DNA of 64,000 nucleotides from positions 1,992,001 through 2,056,000 of the forward strand of contig NC_091873.1 of NCBI RefSeq assembly GCF_019399895.1. Direction: 5' to 3'. This document shows positions 11,978 through 25,755 of this stretch, piece after piece (positions within the stretch are counted from its first letter, which is position 1; every line of letters begins with the position of its first letter). Origin of the DNA: Cardiocondyla obscurior. Taxonomy: Eukaryota; Arthropoda; Insecta; Hymenoptera; Formicidae. A model generated the notes under the pieces. The model did no database searches. It was given only the letters and a program-made list of their open reading frames with translations, and was not told the DNA's origin. Position numbers and translations under genes: made by a program.

Positions 11978-14900
11978 CGTTTACATTTCGACGTAGCGCG
12001 GCATAAAATCATAATCCAATTTGTCCGAGAAGACCGTGATGGATACGGATAGATCAATGAAATCGTCGCACCTCCGACCGGACCGAGCGTTTAATCATCA
12101 TAAATTTCGCGAGAAACCGCAAACCAGCTTCTCCTTCGCGGCGCGAGCCACCTGCGAAGATCTCTCGGGACTCGCGCGAACTTTCAGGCATTAAGATCCA
12201 AAAGTTAGAACAGAACCGTCTTCTACATGGGGCAGTCTCACGAGGAGATTGTTCCTAGGAAAGAAAAAAAAAAAAACAAAATTTTATATACAGCAAATAC
12301 ATATATTTCTTATAAACTGAGAATAATTAATCTAGAATTAAAACTCACGATTTATTTAAACGCAATAATTGAAAATGTTATGTATTGCGTTTACTGTGTG
12401 AAACCGCGCGAAGATTTATGCGACTTCGTCAGTTTATTTGCTTCTTATTCCTCAACTCTTCTTATCGGAGCCCGTCAGATGCGGCTCTGCTCATCGTAGC
12501 TTTAGCCGAGGCTCTCTCGTTTATTGCGCACGTAAGAGCTCGTTGACTTTACTGGAACGCATTCTGCGAAGCAGTTTTGCCATCGCTGTCGCGGTGCTCC
12601 ATAAATTTCGCGGGCCGCGACGAATTATTTACGGGCGGCGCGATGGCGGGTTCCACGGGAAGATTTCTCGAAAGCGTCGCTCGGCCGTCCGTGGGGCCGG
12701 AGTCCGGGGCCTCGGTATCAATCTAAATTACAAATTCCATTGAACAATGGCGCGAGCGGAGGGAGAACCTCCGGCCGTTAATGCGAGAGCGGCCGAGAGG
12801 AAGATTGCGCTTGCCGGCCGTGTGTGGAGCGCATTAACTTAATTTATTTGCCCTTTATTCGGCCGTCAGTTGCGCCGCCAGACGTCGACCGGCGGTGCCA
12901 CTTAACACCAAAAACGTATGGGACTTTGTTGGCTACACGGGAGATTAGTTATTTACGAGTGGTGCGCGAATTGTGCGGGCCACATAATTTAGAATCGTTG
13001 AAATTATTGATTGAAATTAATTTCCACAGAAAAGTAACGCAACATACGAAATAACTGTAGATTAATTCCTCGTTGGTATTCATTTTAATTGCGACCATAC
13101 GCGCTCGCGTTAATTCACTTTGTACAATTTATTATTTGCGATATTTATTTAAGAAAGGAAAAAAAGAAAGAAAAAAAAATTCGTCGAGTATCGATTACAG
13201 TTGCATTTGACACGTCGAGTCATAATGTGACATTATGAAATAGCAGAAAAAAAAAAATTACAAGGGTGATTAAAATTGTTTTAAAATGGAGACACCGATG
13301 GGCGAAGTTTTCCCGAAAGAAAATGAGAAGGCAAAAGTTTGACTGTATAATTCTGGAAAACGTACAGTCGACAGGGCAATAAATTCTCTACACGGGACAA
13401 AGTTCACGGTAACCGCGATAGACCGACCCTGAGTACGGGGTGTAGTTCGGACCGAGTTCGTATTAAGTTTTCGGGGCGATGTAAAGCGCCGGTCGTAACA
13501 AGGGGTGGCTTTCCTATGATTTCGGGACGAGGCCACTAACACCGGCAACCGAGGGTGATTTTGACTGTTATTGCGCCCCACTGACAAAAATTATATTTGG
13601 ATCACGAGCATTATTGTCCGGGACTATACTTGACTTTTATAGCAGCGAAATCGTTTTGGGGGTTCGCGTTTCGCTCTTTCATTCACCCAACTGGGAAATT
13701 AGGCCGATGATCACCGCCGACTTGTGTAACTGGCGTTACGTATTACACTCTTTCATAACAAATTTATTCGTAAATATTAATAATAAATGATTTGCTAAAG
13801 AAACTCGGAGAGAATTAAAATCTTATCATTACTCGTGGTTTGTTTTAAATGATTTCTGTACGTGATTAATGAAAAGAAAAACATTTTTGACAGAAGGAAG
13901 AAGCGTAAGATGCAAAGGAATTTGATATTAATTATTTGCAGATCTTTTAGGAGATCTGCTCGTGAGAATAAATGATTCTGCGATATTTACGCTGATGGCG
14001 TCGCGTTCGCTTAATACCGAATGTCGATTAGGTCTGCGATTTCCATCCTTCGCGCGAATTCATTTCCCTATTATTTCGCGACGTCGCCCAGGTGATATAT
14101 GAATTGTTTGGTACGAGAACGCACGCGCGAATTGTCCTAAATATCCATTGAGCCTCTCCTCGGGGTGTTGAAGCGAGTCGCGTGCCGGGCATCCATCATC
14201 CCTTTAAAAGGGCCGGCAAAGGGAGGGAAAGCCGGCCCGCTAAACGTTGTCAAAACGTTGACGAAGTCACGTGCGAGGTCGAAGAAACGCCCGTTGATCG
14301 ACGAGCGCGCCTTCGGAAATTTTGCCCCCCCTCCCCTCCCCCCCTGATTGATCTCTCAAAGATGCATCGCGCACTTCTAAAATTTCCGTTTAAAGTACGA
14401 GGGTTATGGAGAGGATCGACATTCATGTAACGCGGGCTATTGATACCCTTTGAAATTTCGAGAGATCGGCGGATCAGTTTTCTCTCACCGCCAATTGGTG
14501 ATAACGGGGCAAAATTAATTCGTTGATTTTAACGAGGCGACGCGTTTCGTAGTCCAGCCGATTTTCAAGCAGGTAACGTAGTGGGATTTAATTCAGACAA
14601 TCTTAGGTAGTTCGAGGGTCGACCTCGCGGCAGATTCTTTCGTTTCGAGCGTCGGCAGTGATTTAAAATGATACGCGCAGCAGGCTGGCGTGCCCGCCTG
14701 GCGCGCCCGGGGTCATCCCAAGAGTGCAGTACCTTATAGTCAAGCCGCCTCCGGTTTCACGCGACGCGATTAAAAAAAGCTTCCGCCCTGGGCACTGCGA
14801 ACGGTACCCCGCGAATTTATCGGCCCGCGAGACAAGTCGGTCTCTAAAAACGGGGGTCTCGAGTTATTCTCCGCGTGATTTCGCGTTCAGAGGAGCGGAC

Positions 14901-15984
14901 CGTTAACGATTCCCGAGGTCGACCTCACTTCCTTTGATAGCGGCGTCATAAAGTCTGTCACGGTCACGTCGGAGCTGGCTGCGAGCACTCCGATATCTCG
15001 CTTTCATCCCTCTCTCGTCCTCGGTCCTCTCGCCGCCTCCGTTCCCTCGCCGAGGGATATTAATTATGCCCGGCGATAATGACCACGCGCGAGCAACGAA
15101 TCCGTTAATTGGCCGGCAGATAGCCGGCCCGCCGGCTTCCTAGTGCGAGAGGCAAGTGTGCCGATTGATAGGACGGAAATAGATCGCGGCGGAACTTTAA
15201 ATCGGAACGGCGAATTCACGACTTTCCACGCGGGTGATTTATGTTTCCTCTTAGAGCTCGGAGAGCCGCGGCCTAGTTCGCGTCGCCGGAGCCGTTGCGC
15301 CGCGCGCGCTAATCGATATCGTTCTGTAATTTTCCAACGGGCCCTCTTTCGACGCCCGGAATTTCTCCGACGTGATTTAATGTACGATAGATTTAGATAT
15401 GAAAGATATGAAAAACGCGACGTTATAGGAAACGAAAAACAGTTGAAGGAAATCGTCGTTAGATTCTGAACTGCGACTCTGCGGAAATCGCGGTTGTTGA
15501 CCGGTTTTCCGAAAAACGGGACCGATTTATCGGATCGTAAAAAATGCGCGCATCAATCATTCACGCGTCGACTGCCGTAGCGATGAATCAATCAACGATG
15601 ATTAAAATATAATCGTGTCGATCGTATAAAGAAAATAAAATACTTATACTATTTTGTGTAATTTTTTTTTTTTGTCTTTGTAGTCTTCCGACGCATCGAT
15701 ATGTTTTCGGAAGAACGAAAAATTTCAGGTCTGCCGGGATTTTTCTATCAAAGAAATAGAGGAAAGAGAGGTTTTTGTGAGACAGGGAAGAAGGTGATAA
15801 AGAGGATGTTGGGGGGAGGGAGGCAGAAGGCCAGGGCGAGAGACAGATCAGATAGAGTGGCGTACAATGTTGTAGCGGGATCGCGAAAAGAGCAACAAAT
15901 CCAGTGGCTTTATCGGCCATCCTCAGTGTAATCCTATAGGTGCTTAGCGTGAAATCCCATAATCGATAGTTTGCTTAACCCAAT

Positions 15985-15994
15985 GCCACGTGGC
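15985..15994. promoter_or_regulatory. Palindromic CACGTG E-box
   Basis: GCCACGTGGC is a perfect palindrome around CACGTG. The preceding 40 bp include GGATT-type (as AATCC) and TATCGAT-like (as ATCGATA) motifs, so the stretch could be a small regulatory cluster. Confidence 0.25.
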
Positions 15995-18058
15995 GCCGCG
16001 TGCGAGCCTCCATTAGAGGCGAGCTACGCACACCTTCGATGCAAAATGTGTTACAGAAAAGCGAGAGAGAAAGAGAGAGAAAGGGGAAAGGGAGAGAGAA
16101 TGTAAAGCTTGTAGGGTGACCGTATCTCTATGTTAATATGGGAATGTGGACCCGGCGGCCCATGGGGGAATTCGATACGCCCCGCGCGGCGCATCTGGAC
16201 GCGGCTTTCCCGCGGCCGACTTAATTACCGAAGTCTAACGAGCTTCCCTTGCGGAAAATCTTCTTCTCCGCGAAAGTACTCAGGGACAAACTGACTCTGC
16301 GAAAATGCGACGACGCCTGCGACGATTAGCCGAGCGAGGAAATCGACGCCCAAGTGGCCCTTCAAAGATCGTCTTACAGAGAATCTTTTCTGTAACGTTG
16401 AAGTAAAAGTTTTGAAATTCCGAATAAAAACGGTAATAAACTAGATTCATTTTTTGTAAGTACTTTTTTTTGTTTTTTTTTTTAATTCTAAAACGGAGCC
16501 GGCGTTGCTCTCATGTATAATCGACGCTCGGGGAGGAACGTTCCCAAATAATTTAGCCATCTTCCTAGCCCCTGACCACGTCGAATTGCCGGTACACACG
16601 ATTAACGTACGCTTCGTTTCCGCGTCATGGGAACCGGGCGTTTCGGTGGATCGGTCGGTCGCTCTAATTCGAATCGCCGTGAAAATGGTTTCAATACGCA
16701 GCGCGCCGATTGGCTACAGTTAATTAAGCCGACGGCGCGCAATAGCGCGACTTTTCTAACATCTCTCGCTCGACGGGTCGGATTATAACCCGGGTGCGCA
16801 TAGAGACAGAGAGATGACGGCGGGAGGAAAAAGGGGGATGCGAGGCTCCGATAAATTTGCGATCGCCGTATCGCGCAGGCAGTTTCTTTATTTGCGATCG
16901 GGTCACGTTGCGGGCTGTCCCGTGCGCGCACAAACGCCGAACCTAATCGATTCCCGACGTTCGATTGCACGTCGAAGCCGCTTCATAAATAGAAGCTTAG
17001 CGATTTCCTCCTCCATGCGGCGGCGGCGCGCCGCCTCTTTGCTCTTATTGGCAACGATAGAGGCGGGATTCAATACTTATTCATTAAACTCGAATTCAGT
17101 CGGGCAGGATGCTAGGGTCACATCCACGAGCTGACCTTGCGGCTATCTTCAAAGGCCTTATCTCCCGCCGCGCGCTCTCGCCCCGCCGTTCTTCTGCTCG
17201 TTTTCTTCACCGACAGCGGAGCTATGTCGAGCCGTCGAGAGAGACCGGTCGATATGTCCGCTGGTGAACGATTGGAAATCGACCGTCTTCTATCTGCGAC
17301 GTGCCGCTTCCTGCTTCGGCATTTCTGTCACGAGTTTGCACGCGGATCTTCTCCGGACGCGAGTTCGCCGCGGATGTCAACGACCGCGAACAAGCTAGAA
17401 GTGACAACGAAATAGCAAACGTCTTCTTTACGCTTGATTTGTAATTAAAACTAGCAGCAAGTAGCGTTAATACCAATTATATTTTATTAGCCACGTAGCT
17501 TTACTTTCTTTATAAAATTGATAAAATTAATTTTTCCCGGCGACTTTAAAAAAAAAAAAGAAAAAAAAATCGATATTCTAGTTGTCACGTACGTTCAAGT
17601 ATTTAATCATTATATGATCGCGGATGATCGATCGTGAGTATCGTCGATTACGATCTCGCCCATATGATTAACATATTTTTCACGGGAAGAACTTTCAATT
17701 CCAGCTTTTAATAAGCCCGGCTTTATCGTAAACATCGTTCGAGAAACCATTTTCGTGCATTAAATTATACCAAACTTTCAATATAATATCCGTTCACCGC
17801 CACAAGGAAACGATGTCTCAAGATCGCCCTTATAATTTCGAGACTCTGGCAAGGCAAATAAAACCAATACTTCACGCATCATTTATCTAAGGTTGTCATC
17901 ATACATTTTCAACGTCACATACGTTACATTTCCTTATTACCGTCTGTATTAAAATTACGAATGTATAATTGTACAGTTTTCTTTTTTTATCTAAAAAAAA
18001 AATTGGTTATTTGCTATATAAAATTTTGTATAATGCATGTAATTGTATATGTAGAGGT

Positions 18059-18073
18059 GAGAGAGAGAGAGAG
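18059..18073 (+). repeat. (GA)n microsatellite
   Basis: Uninterrupted GA dinucleotides, about seven units, continuing as an imperfect purine-rich tract to about 18105. Confidence 0.9.
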
Positions 18074-18440
18074 TGAGGTAATCGGGGGTGAGGAGCGAGG
18101 GGAGAGCACTGGCGTACGTGCCGCGCACGATTACGTTCTCCCACTACTCCCACTCTCGCTCTGTCCTTCTCCAGCGGTCGAGTGAGACGCACGTATGTAC
18201 GCCGGAACCACGTTGTCCATGCCGAAAGTGATACGCATTTTTGTTCAACGCGAAAACTCCCAGCATGAAAACTACCTTCTCCCTATTCTCCGTGTGCGGA
18301 GAGCACTTACAGCTACGTCTTCTTTACTTAATGTAAGCTACATCCTTACTTATGCGCTCATCTCTCCGAGATAATCTTTCTATTTCAGAAGTGTTGTACA
18401 GACTCGCGTAATTTTAATTAATTATCCGGGCTTGTTGTAG

Positions 18441-18567
18441 GTGACCAGTGCGTGGACGAAGGCTAGATACTCGGAGAGGAAGCTAGCCATTCTGACGGGA
18501 AGTCTAATAATCTGAGAGGAGGAAGAGGCCTTGGAGAGGCATCGTGCATCAGCAGAGCAACCCCAGG
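18441..18567 (+). ncRNA. Candidate non-coding exon 2 (127 nt)
   Basis: The segment follows an acceptor CTTGTTGTAG and precedes a GTAAGG donor. All three forward frames contain a stop inside it, so it is not an internal coding exon. The GC-mixed, purine-rich segment stands out from AT-rich flanks. Only 169 nt of T-rich sequence separate it from the next candidate exon, an ordinary small insect intron. Confidence 0.35.
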
Positions 18568-18736
18568 GTAAGGATTACTTTTTCTTAACACAAAACTATA
18601 TAGCTTGTCGTAACAAAACACTTTATTTTTAATTATTTATTTGAAATACTAATTAGAATCGCGTTAACTTTTTTTTTTAAGATTTAATGTTTTGTAGCAT
18701 CTCTACAATTAATGTTTTTTTAATTTTCTGTTACAG

Positions 18737-18773
18737 TCTGCTGTATCGTCAACTCTGCTGCTGCGCATCAACG
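18737..18773 (+). ncRNA. Candidate non-coding micro-exon 3 (37 nt)
   Basis: The segment is preceded by a strong polypyrimidine acceptor (TTTAATTTTCTGTTACAG) and followed by GTGAGTC. With 18441-18567 it forms a tidy two-exon unit. The same layout recurs at 11708-11739. It could be a distal 5' UTR exon of unc-4 or part of an independent lncRNA. Confidence 0.35.
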
Positions 18774-19604
18774 GTGAGTCGCATTTTTTTTTACAATTTC
18801 AGCGCTTGTATGAGGAAAATTGAAAGGCAGTGCACGCGAAGCGCGCGCAAGGTTTGCTCTAATATCATAAAAATGCTATATATATTTTTGAAACCGATAG
18901 ACAATCAAATATTATAAAAAGATAACAAACTTTTAATATTATTTTTTATTAAATAAAAAGAATTCGTAACTCTAATTATAACTGAATAAAACTGGGATAA
19001 AATTTACGCGCTAATAAATAAAGGAACATCTTTATCGCACTGTTTACGATAAGATCTTGAAAGCTCTAAGACATCAATTCCCATCTATTACGAGACGCCA
19101 CTGCCCGTTCCCATCATCGATTCCGCCACCCCTTGACCGGAAGATCGTGTCCCTTTCCCCCGGCCTACGCCAATGTCCGATGATGAAGTTATCCAGCGAT
19201 AATGGCTCCATTACATCGCGGCGTGCTGCGGCGAACCGTCTTTCCTCGTCCCCTATCGGGCCCCGAACGGTCCCCCTCACTCGAACGGAGGCGCGGCGGG
19301 TCGGAGGAGGAGGGAACGGGTACCGTCGCACCGTATACTTATCATGGCGATTGTTTATGTTGGCTGATGGCCACTTATGCTGCACACACATCGCATTACG
19401 AAGCCGTTCTCGGGGCCTCATGGTCCGTTACTTAGCCCGTGGCCTGGGCATCGTAGGGTAATGGCGAACGCGTTACGGATAAAATGTATACTTAGCCTCA
19501 CAGCTCGATGGCACCGCCGTTTCGATGCCCCAACAATATCGAGATTACGCCATTTTCCCTCCCGCGCTTGCCCCTCTCCCCCATTTTAGTTGAACACTTT
19601 CTCG

Positions 19605-19629
19605 TTTTTTTTTTTTTTTTTTTTTTTTT
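19605..19629 (+). repeat. Poly(T) run
   Basis: Twenty-five consecutive T residues, the longest mononucleotide run seen in the window. Confidence 0.9.
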
Positions 19630-21183
19630 ACCGTCACGAATTTCGATTGCCGTTTTCTGAGGCCGAGAGAATATCTCGCGATATAAGTCCATCGTGGCGA
19701 CTATACAATAAAGCAGCCCATCGTGGCGATGCATCTTTCTACATTTTGCCGCGTTGGCTTAACTCGTGAACTTAGATGTAGAAATCGATCACGAACGATC
19801 GAGATCACGCGTGTATGTTTTAAAAACGTAGGTTCCACCTCCCGTTGTTAGTATCTGTTTTAGTTATACTGACGAGAAGTTACCGATTTTTATTATTACT
19901 TTACGAATATCGTAAGATTACGATGAAGGAGGAAGTTTCAGGGGATAGTTTGATACTTTATCGCGATCGACTTCGCGTCGACACTTGGCTCGGGGCGTGT
20001 CGCGATGACGAAAAATGGCAATCGACCGAATGCAAACACAGGCATCGTCTAAATTCGCACCGGGCGTATCCCGCCGTGTATCGCAACGCGCTTAGCATAA
20101 TTCGACCGTTTCGTAAACGGCGAGACAGGTGCGCAACCCCCTCGGGAAAAGGAGGTGGGTGACGTCAGCGCGTGGCGTTCTCTCCGGTGTAAAGGGATAA
20201 GGGAAAGGGCAGCGCGAAAAGTCGGAGGATAGCCTCGAACGATGTCCGATGCCCAGCGTTCTCGCAGATTGACCACCTCCGATGTTAATAGGGTCCTGAT
20301 TACAAAGCACGCTCCAGCTCGGCCCTGCCCCCTGTTTATATCAATATCTCGGCATTGCACGTCGCGCACGCACACGCACTCACGCGCACGAGCACGCACG
20401 TGCATTCTCGCTGTCTTATCTCCTCGCGCGGCCGCCCTTTATTAAAATACGAAGCGTCGAGATATACGTATGCGGAGTCGCGGCCCGTTCGGAAATAAAC
20501 TGCAAATTAATTGCTCGTGATATCTCACGAGCGAACCCACCTTAATCGGTTCGTAATTCGCCGCGGAGTTATAAATAAAATTTTACTCACAATTTCGCGC
20601 GCCGTGTAAAAGATTAAAGAACCGAGAAATCCTGAGAGAGGGGGGAGAGTATATTATATGAAATGTACATATTAAGATTAACGCGTATGTGATATTTAGC
20701 GAGATTGTAAATTGTTTGAGAGCCTGAAGAGTAATTGGATTAAAAGTACATCTTTGCAAAGTAGTAAAAATTTGTCTTACCACCGTGTAAATTTTTTTTT
20801 TTTTGTCGCAAAAAGCAAACCCGGCAATTCGATTTCAAAGACAGTACCATGTAATCGCAACGTATTATTCCGTTCAGGTAATTTTATTAGATAAATAACG
20901 TGGCGATTTTTTTTACGACCAGTAGGAAGAGCGCGAATCGATTTGTGGCTGCGGTTTCGACTGAAATTTCGTATTATCCGAAGTCGAGACGGTCGTGACG
21001 CGAAAATCTTTCTCGGTGTAATCGAGCTGGGGTTTCTCTCGCTTCTCTCGCGTAACCCCAAGCAAAAGTATAGCGACGAGACCGTAGAGGTGTGCGCCAC
21101 GAAATACAATCCAATCCGCGGCGGATTCCAGGCGGGCTAAATCCTCGGGCCGCCGGTGGTGTTTTCAACGGGAAAAAGCTACC

Positions 21184-21198
21184 CCCAGAGGGGGCGCT
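21184..21198 (+). promoter_or_regulatory. CTCF-like site
   Basis: CCCAGAGGGGGCGCT matches 12 of 15 positions of the classical CTCF core as I recall it, including the whole AGGGGGCGCT half. It lies in the intergenic region about 8 kb before unc-4 and could mark a domain boundary. A weaker core (AGTGGCGCTC, minus strand) is at 30551-30560. Confidence 0.3.
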
Positions 21199-21277
21199 CG
21201 CCTTTTTCTTCGGTCCACGCTCGTTCGGGGCGGAAAGCGCGGCGTCAGCGCGCCGATGGTGCCATTCGTGCGGACCA

Positions 21278-21302
21278 AATAAAATGTATCGGACATTTTA
21301 TT
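21278..21302. repeat. Short perfect hairpin
   Basis: AATAAAATGT and ACATTTTATT form 10-bp perfect inverted arms around a 5-nt loop. It also carries AATAAA, so a processing signal on the + strand is possible, but no gene ends here. Confidence 0.5.
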
Positions 21303-22720
21303 CGCCGCCGCTCTGTGTAGGTTGGACGGCCCGTCGATTTTCGATCCCCGCGGCGTTCGGGGGTGGCTGTGCGCGATTCGGATTTCGATTTCGTCCGCGC
21401 ATTCAATACTCGTCCCGTTCCGCGCACGTATACAAGTAGCGGGGGCGCCAAGTGTACCGTCCCTTCTTTTACGAATGCCGTATATATGAAATTCCGATGT
21501 AAAGGGGACAGTAAATAAAACATCGGCGCGGAATTGAGGATGTTTCACCACCACTTTTATACCCGCGCGACCGCATCAAAGCGTAATAATAAATGCTTAT
21601 TAATGAATACAATATTTAAAAGGAAACGAAATTGCGTAAGAAGGAATTGCTTGTCAGGGGCATTATCGCCGACGTCTTTACGAGACGTAACTCGGGAACG
21701 ATATCGACGCGGCGGGATCCGGCCGATCTCGCGCGGCCCTTGCGGCCGTTTTGAACCGAGGGCCCCGACAAAACATTCCCGGTCGTGGCGCGATGGAACG
21801 TATAATAAGAGTGTGATTAGCATTATTTACGGCCGGTTAACTATTAACTCATAAATCAACTGACGACTGTATTATCCAATGCTCCGCGTGTTCGTGCGCG
21901 GCCGACCGGCGTCGACTCGAGGAAAACAGTACGGCACCGAGGTGCCAGGGTCCGTAGATTGACCGCTCGATAAGGGACGATTCGAAAACTCGAAGGAGGA
22001 GAGAGACACTCCCGGAGAGAGGGCCGACTATCCGCTTGGTGATTTAAGGGAACTCGCTTGGACCGCTTCCGCACCAGGCTCTCTATATTTTGCTCGACTT
22101 TTAAGAGGATGAGGGCAAAGAGTCGGCCCTCGAGATATAACGTCGGTTCGTAAAACGATCTCCTTCGAAACGCGAGCACCGTCTAAACGTACATTTTTTT
22201 TTTACTCTCGCCTTAATTTTAATAACTTTCCTGCCGAGAAAGTTTTTTTTTTTTTCATTTATTTTTCAATTTTATTTACCTCCTTCGTTCTTACTCTTGA
22301 CTCGTCACAGGGTCTTCCAAAAATTACCGAGGATTTATTATTTCTCGTTTTCTTAATAACTTGTTGATACGCCAATAACCGTCTCCTAATTAATTAAAAA
22401 GAACGTAATATACATATGTTTATTTGAAGAGGTCCGTCGTAATTCGTTCACAGCTCAAACGTCTCTCGATCGCTCTATATTTGTAAAGCAAAAATCAATT
22501 CGAAATTCCCAGATAAAAGAGACCGGGGGGATTTTAGTGTGGGAGAGGTCTCGCGTACACGCTCCTCTGATAATATTATCAGTCGGAAGGCATTTATATT
22601 TCCGCCCGATATATTGATACCGATACTTCGCCCCGATAAAACATGTCTGGCAGAAAGTGCCTCGTAAAACGGGGCGATGCCGATGGGAGAAACCGGAGAA
22701 AAGCACGGAGCGGAGACGCG

Positions 22721-22732
22721 AAGATGGCCGCG
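22721..22732 (+). promoter_or_regulatory. YY1/Pho-like site
   Basis: AAGATGGCCGCG contains the AAGATGGC core recognised by YY1 and its insect counterpart Pleiohomeotic, which helps recruit Polycomb complexes at homeobox genes. A second core in reverse orientation is at 28135. One short motif is weak evidence. Confidence 0.3.
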
Positions 22733-25720
22733 GCTCTCCTCCCTTGCTTCTTCCTCTTTGTTTCGCCGATGGAGGATGAAGATGCGGGTCACGCGTCGGC
22801 GGTTAGTTCTGATTAGCGACAGAGCGAATGACGTACCGCTGCCAGGTTCTCGTGCCGCGAATACTCAAGCAGCGTGACTGTATATATGCGCCAAGAACGG
22901 GAGATCCAGCGCGGCCGTGTCGGTTTATGGGAATTTATTTAGCGCGCCCCGGTCTCCCCACTAAATAAATTCCGAGGAGAATCCGCGCGACTCGGTGATC
23001 TTTAGATGGTGGCTGCGAAAATTCTAACCGCGGACTTAATTGCCGTCACCCTAACAAACTTGCGCCGACAAAAAGTACCCGCGATCACTTCCCGTTTTTA
23101 ATTGTGCGACGATAGCGCTTAACGAGCGATCCTATTTCGAGTCGGCCTCTCCTCCTTATCTGCATCGCGTTTAGAAATAATAAAGATAGTAAAATTACTT
23201 AAATTATGAATGTATCTTTATCGCGTACAAGTAAGTAGGACATATAATGCCGATTATATTTCTAATATCGTGTATGCTCGCGTGTTATCGGGCAGCAATA
23301 AAATACAGTTGATATGGTAGAGATCGTGAAGAGGCCCACTATCTTTCGTAATAACGGTTCTGTAATTTATGGCCGTTTACACGAGTTAAACAAGAATCAA
23401 TCTTAGGGTGAGAGATATCGTTTGATTCACCCGCTCCGGCGCCTTTTTGCGGTGCAGCGGAAGAAAATCGACGACCGCAATCGCGAGGAGGCGATAAAGC
23501 CCTCGCGGACGTCATTCGATGTAGCGCGGGGTCGCGTCGGGCGGAGCGTTGCATTGAGAAATTTCAATTCGTAAGGTCGGACGGAGCTCGGTTTGATCCA
23601 TTGATCCCAGAAATATCGTCGGGGGGGTTACGCAACGTTGAATGAGCGAAGAGCCGGCCGGATGTCGATAACAATTTCAATTTGTCGACGTCGGAGCCGA
23701 CACTAGCCGTATCGCAGGTTTGACATTTACGCCGAGCGAGCGAGCATAATGCGGCGTAACAATAATTCCGTCGATTCGCCTTCGATTCTGACCGACGTCA
23801 ATGCGATGTAAACGCAAACGCATTGTTACATCGGAACCGGGCGCGATCAAAACACATTTATAACGAGCTAAAATTGATTTCGCAATGCCGCTTAAACTCT
23901 GAACAACGAAATTGGCACGAACACGTTTTCTGTCGAGGTGTTTTTACAAATTTATGAGGCTGTCTAATTGATTAATTGAGTACCATTGACGCAAGCGTTT
24001 TTTTTTTTTTTAAAAGAAATTGTTCAGAATAATATAGAATACATCGGGCGCGCGATTTCGCGTTTCGTTGGAATAGAGTGATAAAGATGAGCAACGGTTG
24101 GGCGTCGCCGCCGGGAAAAGGGCGATCGACAAGACCGATTCCGAGGGCGCTTTGCGAGCCGCGGCGTGCTGGCTCGGTTAATTAAGTGCGCCGTAAGTTA
24201 ATTGAGATGCCGCGCGTAGGAGCGAAGCCGAAGATACGAGGGAAACGTTAAACTGCGTAAACATCGGGCTAATTACTTCGAGACTTTATCGCGCGACTCC
24301 GCTTCTCTGGGGGTAAGTGTGCGCGTGCGAAAAGCGGGAAAAGTGAGGGGATGGAAAGGGCGCAGCGGGGCGAGACACGAGCGAGGGAGGCCGCGTCTAC
24401 GCGCCGGAGGAGAAACGAGGAGAAGGACCCGGCGTTTATCGATGGAAACCAAACAGGATTAGACGGAGACGAAGGTGACGCGCGCGGTTCGCCGCGTCGT
24501 CGGGAAGCGCGGATTCCAAGTAGCGCCTTGAGCGAGAAAAACGAGATGAAATTAAACGAGATTACGTACTCTCCCCCCTTTTTTTTTTATACCGCGCTGA
24601 TATTTACTCTATATAAATTTACTCCGTATAAAATTTTTTTTTTTGCCCGCGCGCATTTACGAACGTTCAGCTCTGTCAAAACTCGCCGGCTGATCCCCGC
24701 GACTGATAATCTCTAAACGTTTAACCGTTTAATCTGGTCGCGTCGGCGATATCTCGCTTCCCTTTTTTTATCATTAAGCGGTGCGATTATATGCGTTTTT
24801 ACGCGTTTCGACGTATTTCGTCCACGCATGTTTTTCCGCCGCGTCGATTTACATTCCCCGTCGACAATTGCTCGCCGCGAGGCGCCACTCTTGCAGCCAG
24901 AGAGCTGAATAATGCAAAACAAGCGAAAGGGTGGGAAAGGGGGTGGAAGTAGAAGACGGAGTTTCGGAGTGCCACCGCCGTGGCGGCGGTAACTGCTACT
25001 CGCGGAAGGTGAGGAGACCCAGTTAATTACTAAAGCGTTTTAATCGCCGGCAAAGTTCCGTCTGGGCCGGAAAAGGGCTTCGAGGATACGGCGGCGGCTG
25101 TGTAAATTAGGAACTCGCCGCTTTCCTCTTCGCTCGTCCTTCCCGCGCCCGCATTATGTACGCCCGGGTCTCCCGAGACGAGCGTCAGCCTAATTTCCGG
25201 CAAAAGGTGACTTTTACGTAATAGCGCGTCGCCTCGAAATTAACTTCTCTGAATTACGTGTACTCCGGGAAATTATTCGCGCCTCGCTAATCGTCAAGAC
25301 TTTGGACTCGAGTGCTGACGCGTTTGATGCATTTTTAATATCAAAGTGAAATTACCAGTTGATTACTTATTCAACGCGTAGAACATGCACGTAGATTTAA
25401 TATGAAAATCAATTATTATTGTATCGAGAACGAAGCGAACCTTGTTAGACTCGTGCCGTCTGTATAAAAATAAAAATATAATTTGATTTTAATGCGAATT
25501 ACGTCCTCGATTTGAAAGTGTTTTCGCGACGTCTAAAGGGCAAGTTACAAGCACATCTCTCGTTACATCTTACCGCGGTTTAATTCCCGTCGTTATTTCT
25601 TTTCGAAAAGAGACTTTCATTTAACTCGATTATTAAATGCCCCTCTTTCTCACTTTACCCTCCGGCCCCTCCTCGCCCTTCTGCGGTTTCTGGCGCATAT
25701 TTAGGGGTCGCTGGTTACAG

Positions 25721-25734
25721 GTTGCCCCGGCAAC
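25721..25734. promoter_or_regulatory. RFX X-box-like site, first of a pair
   Basis: GTTGCCCCGGCAAC is a perfect palindromic X-box with CC in the two-base centre. It lies about 3.8 kb before the unc-4 start codon and 35 bp (start to start) from a second X-box. Confidence 0.5.
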
Positions 25735-25755
25735 CACATCGAGAAACCCTCTGTC

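Larger units (their letters stand above)
11740..18440. other. Intergenic or intronic DNA, no supported coding gene
   Basis: If the candidate exons at 11708 and 18441 belong to one transcript, this would be its 6.7-kb intron. It contains A/T runs (12260, 13170, 15661, 17550), a purine-rich patch at 16060-16100, two GC-rich zones (14.15-14.35 and 16.7-17.4 kb) and a GA microsatellite at 18059-18073. I recognise no protein. Confidence 0.5.
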
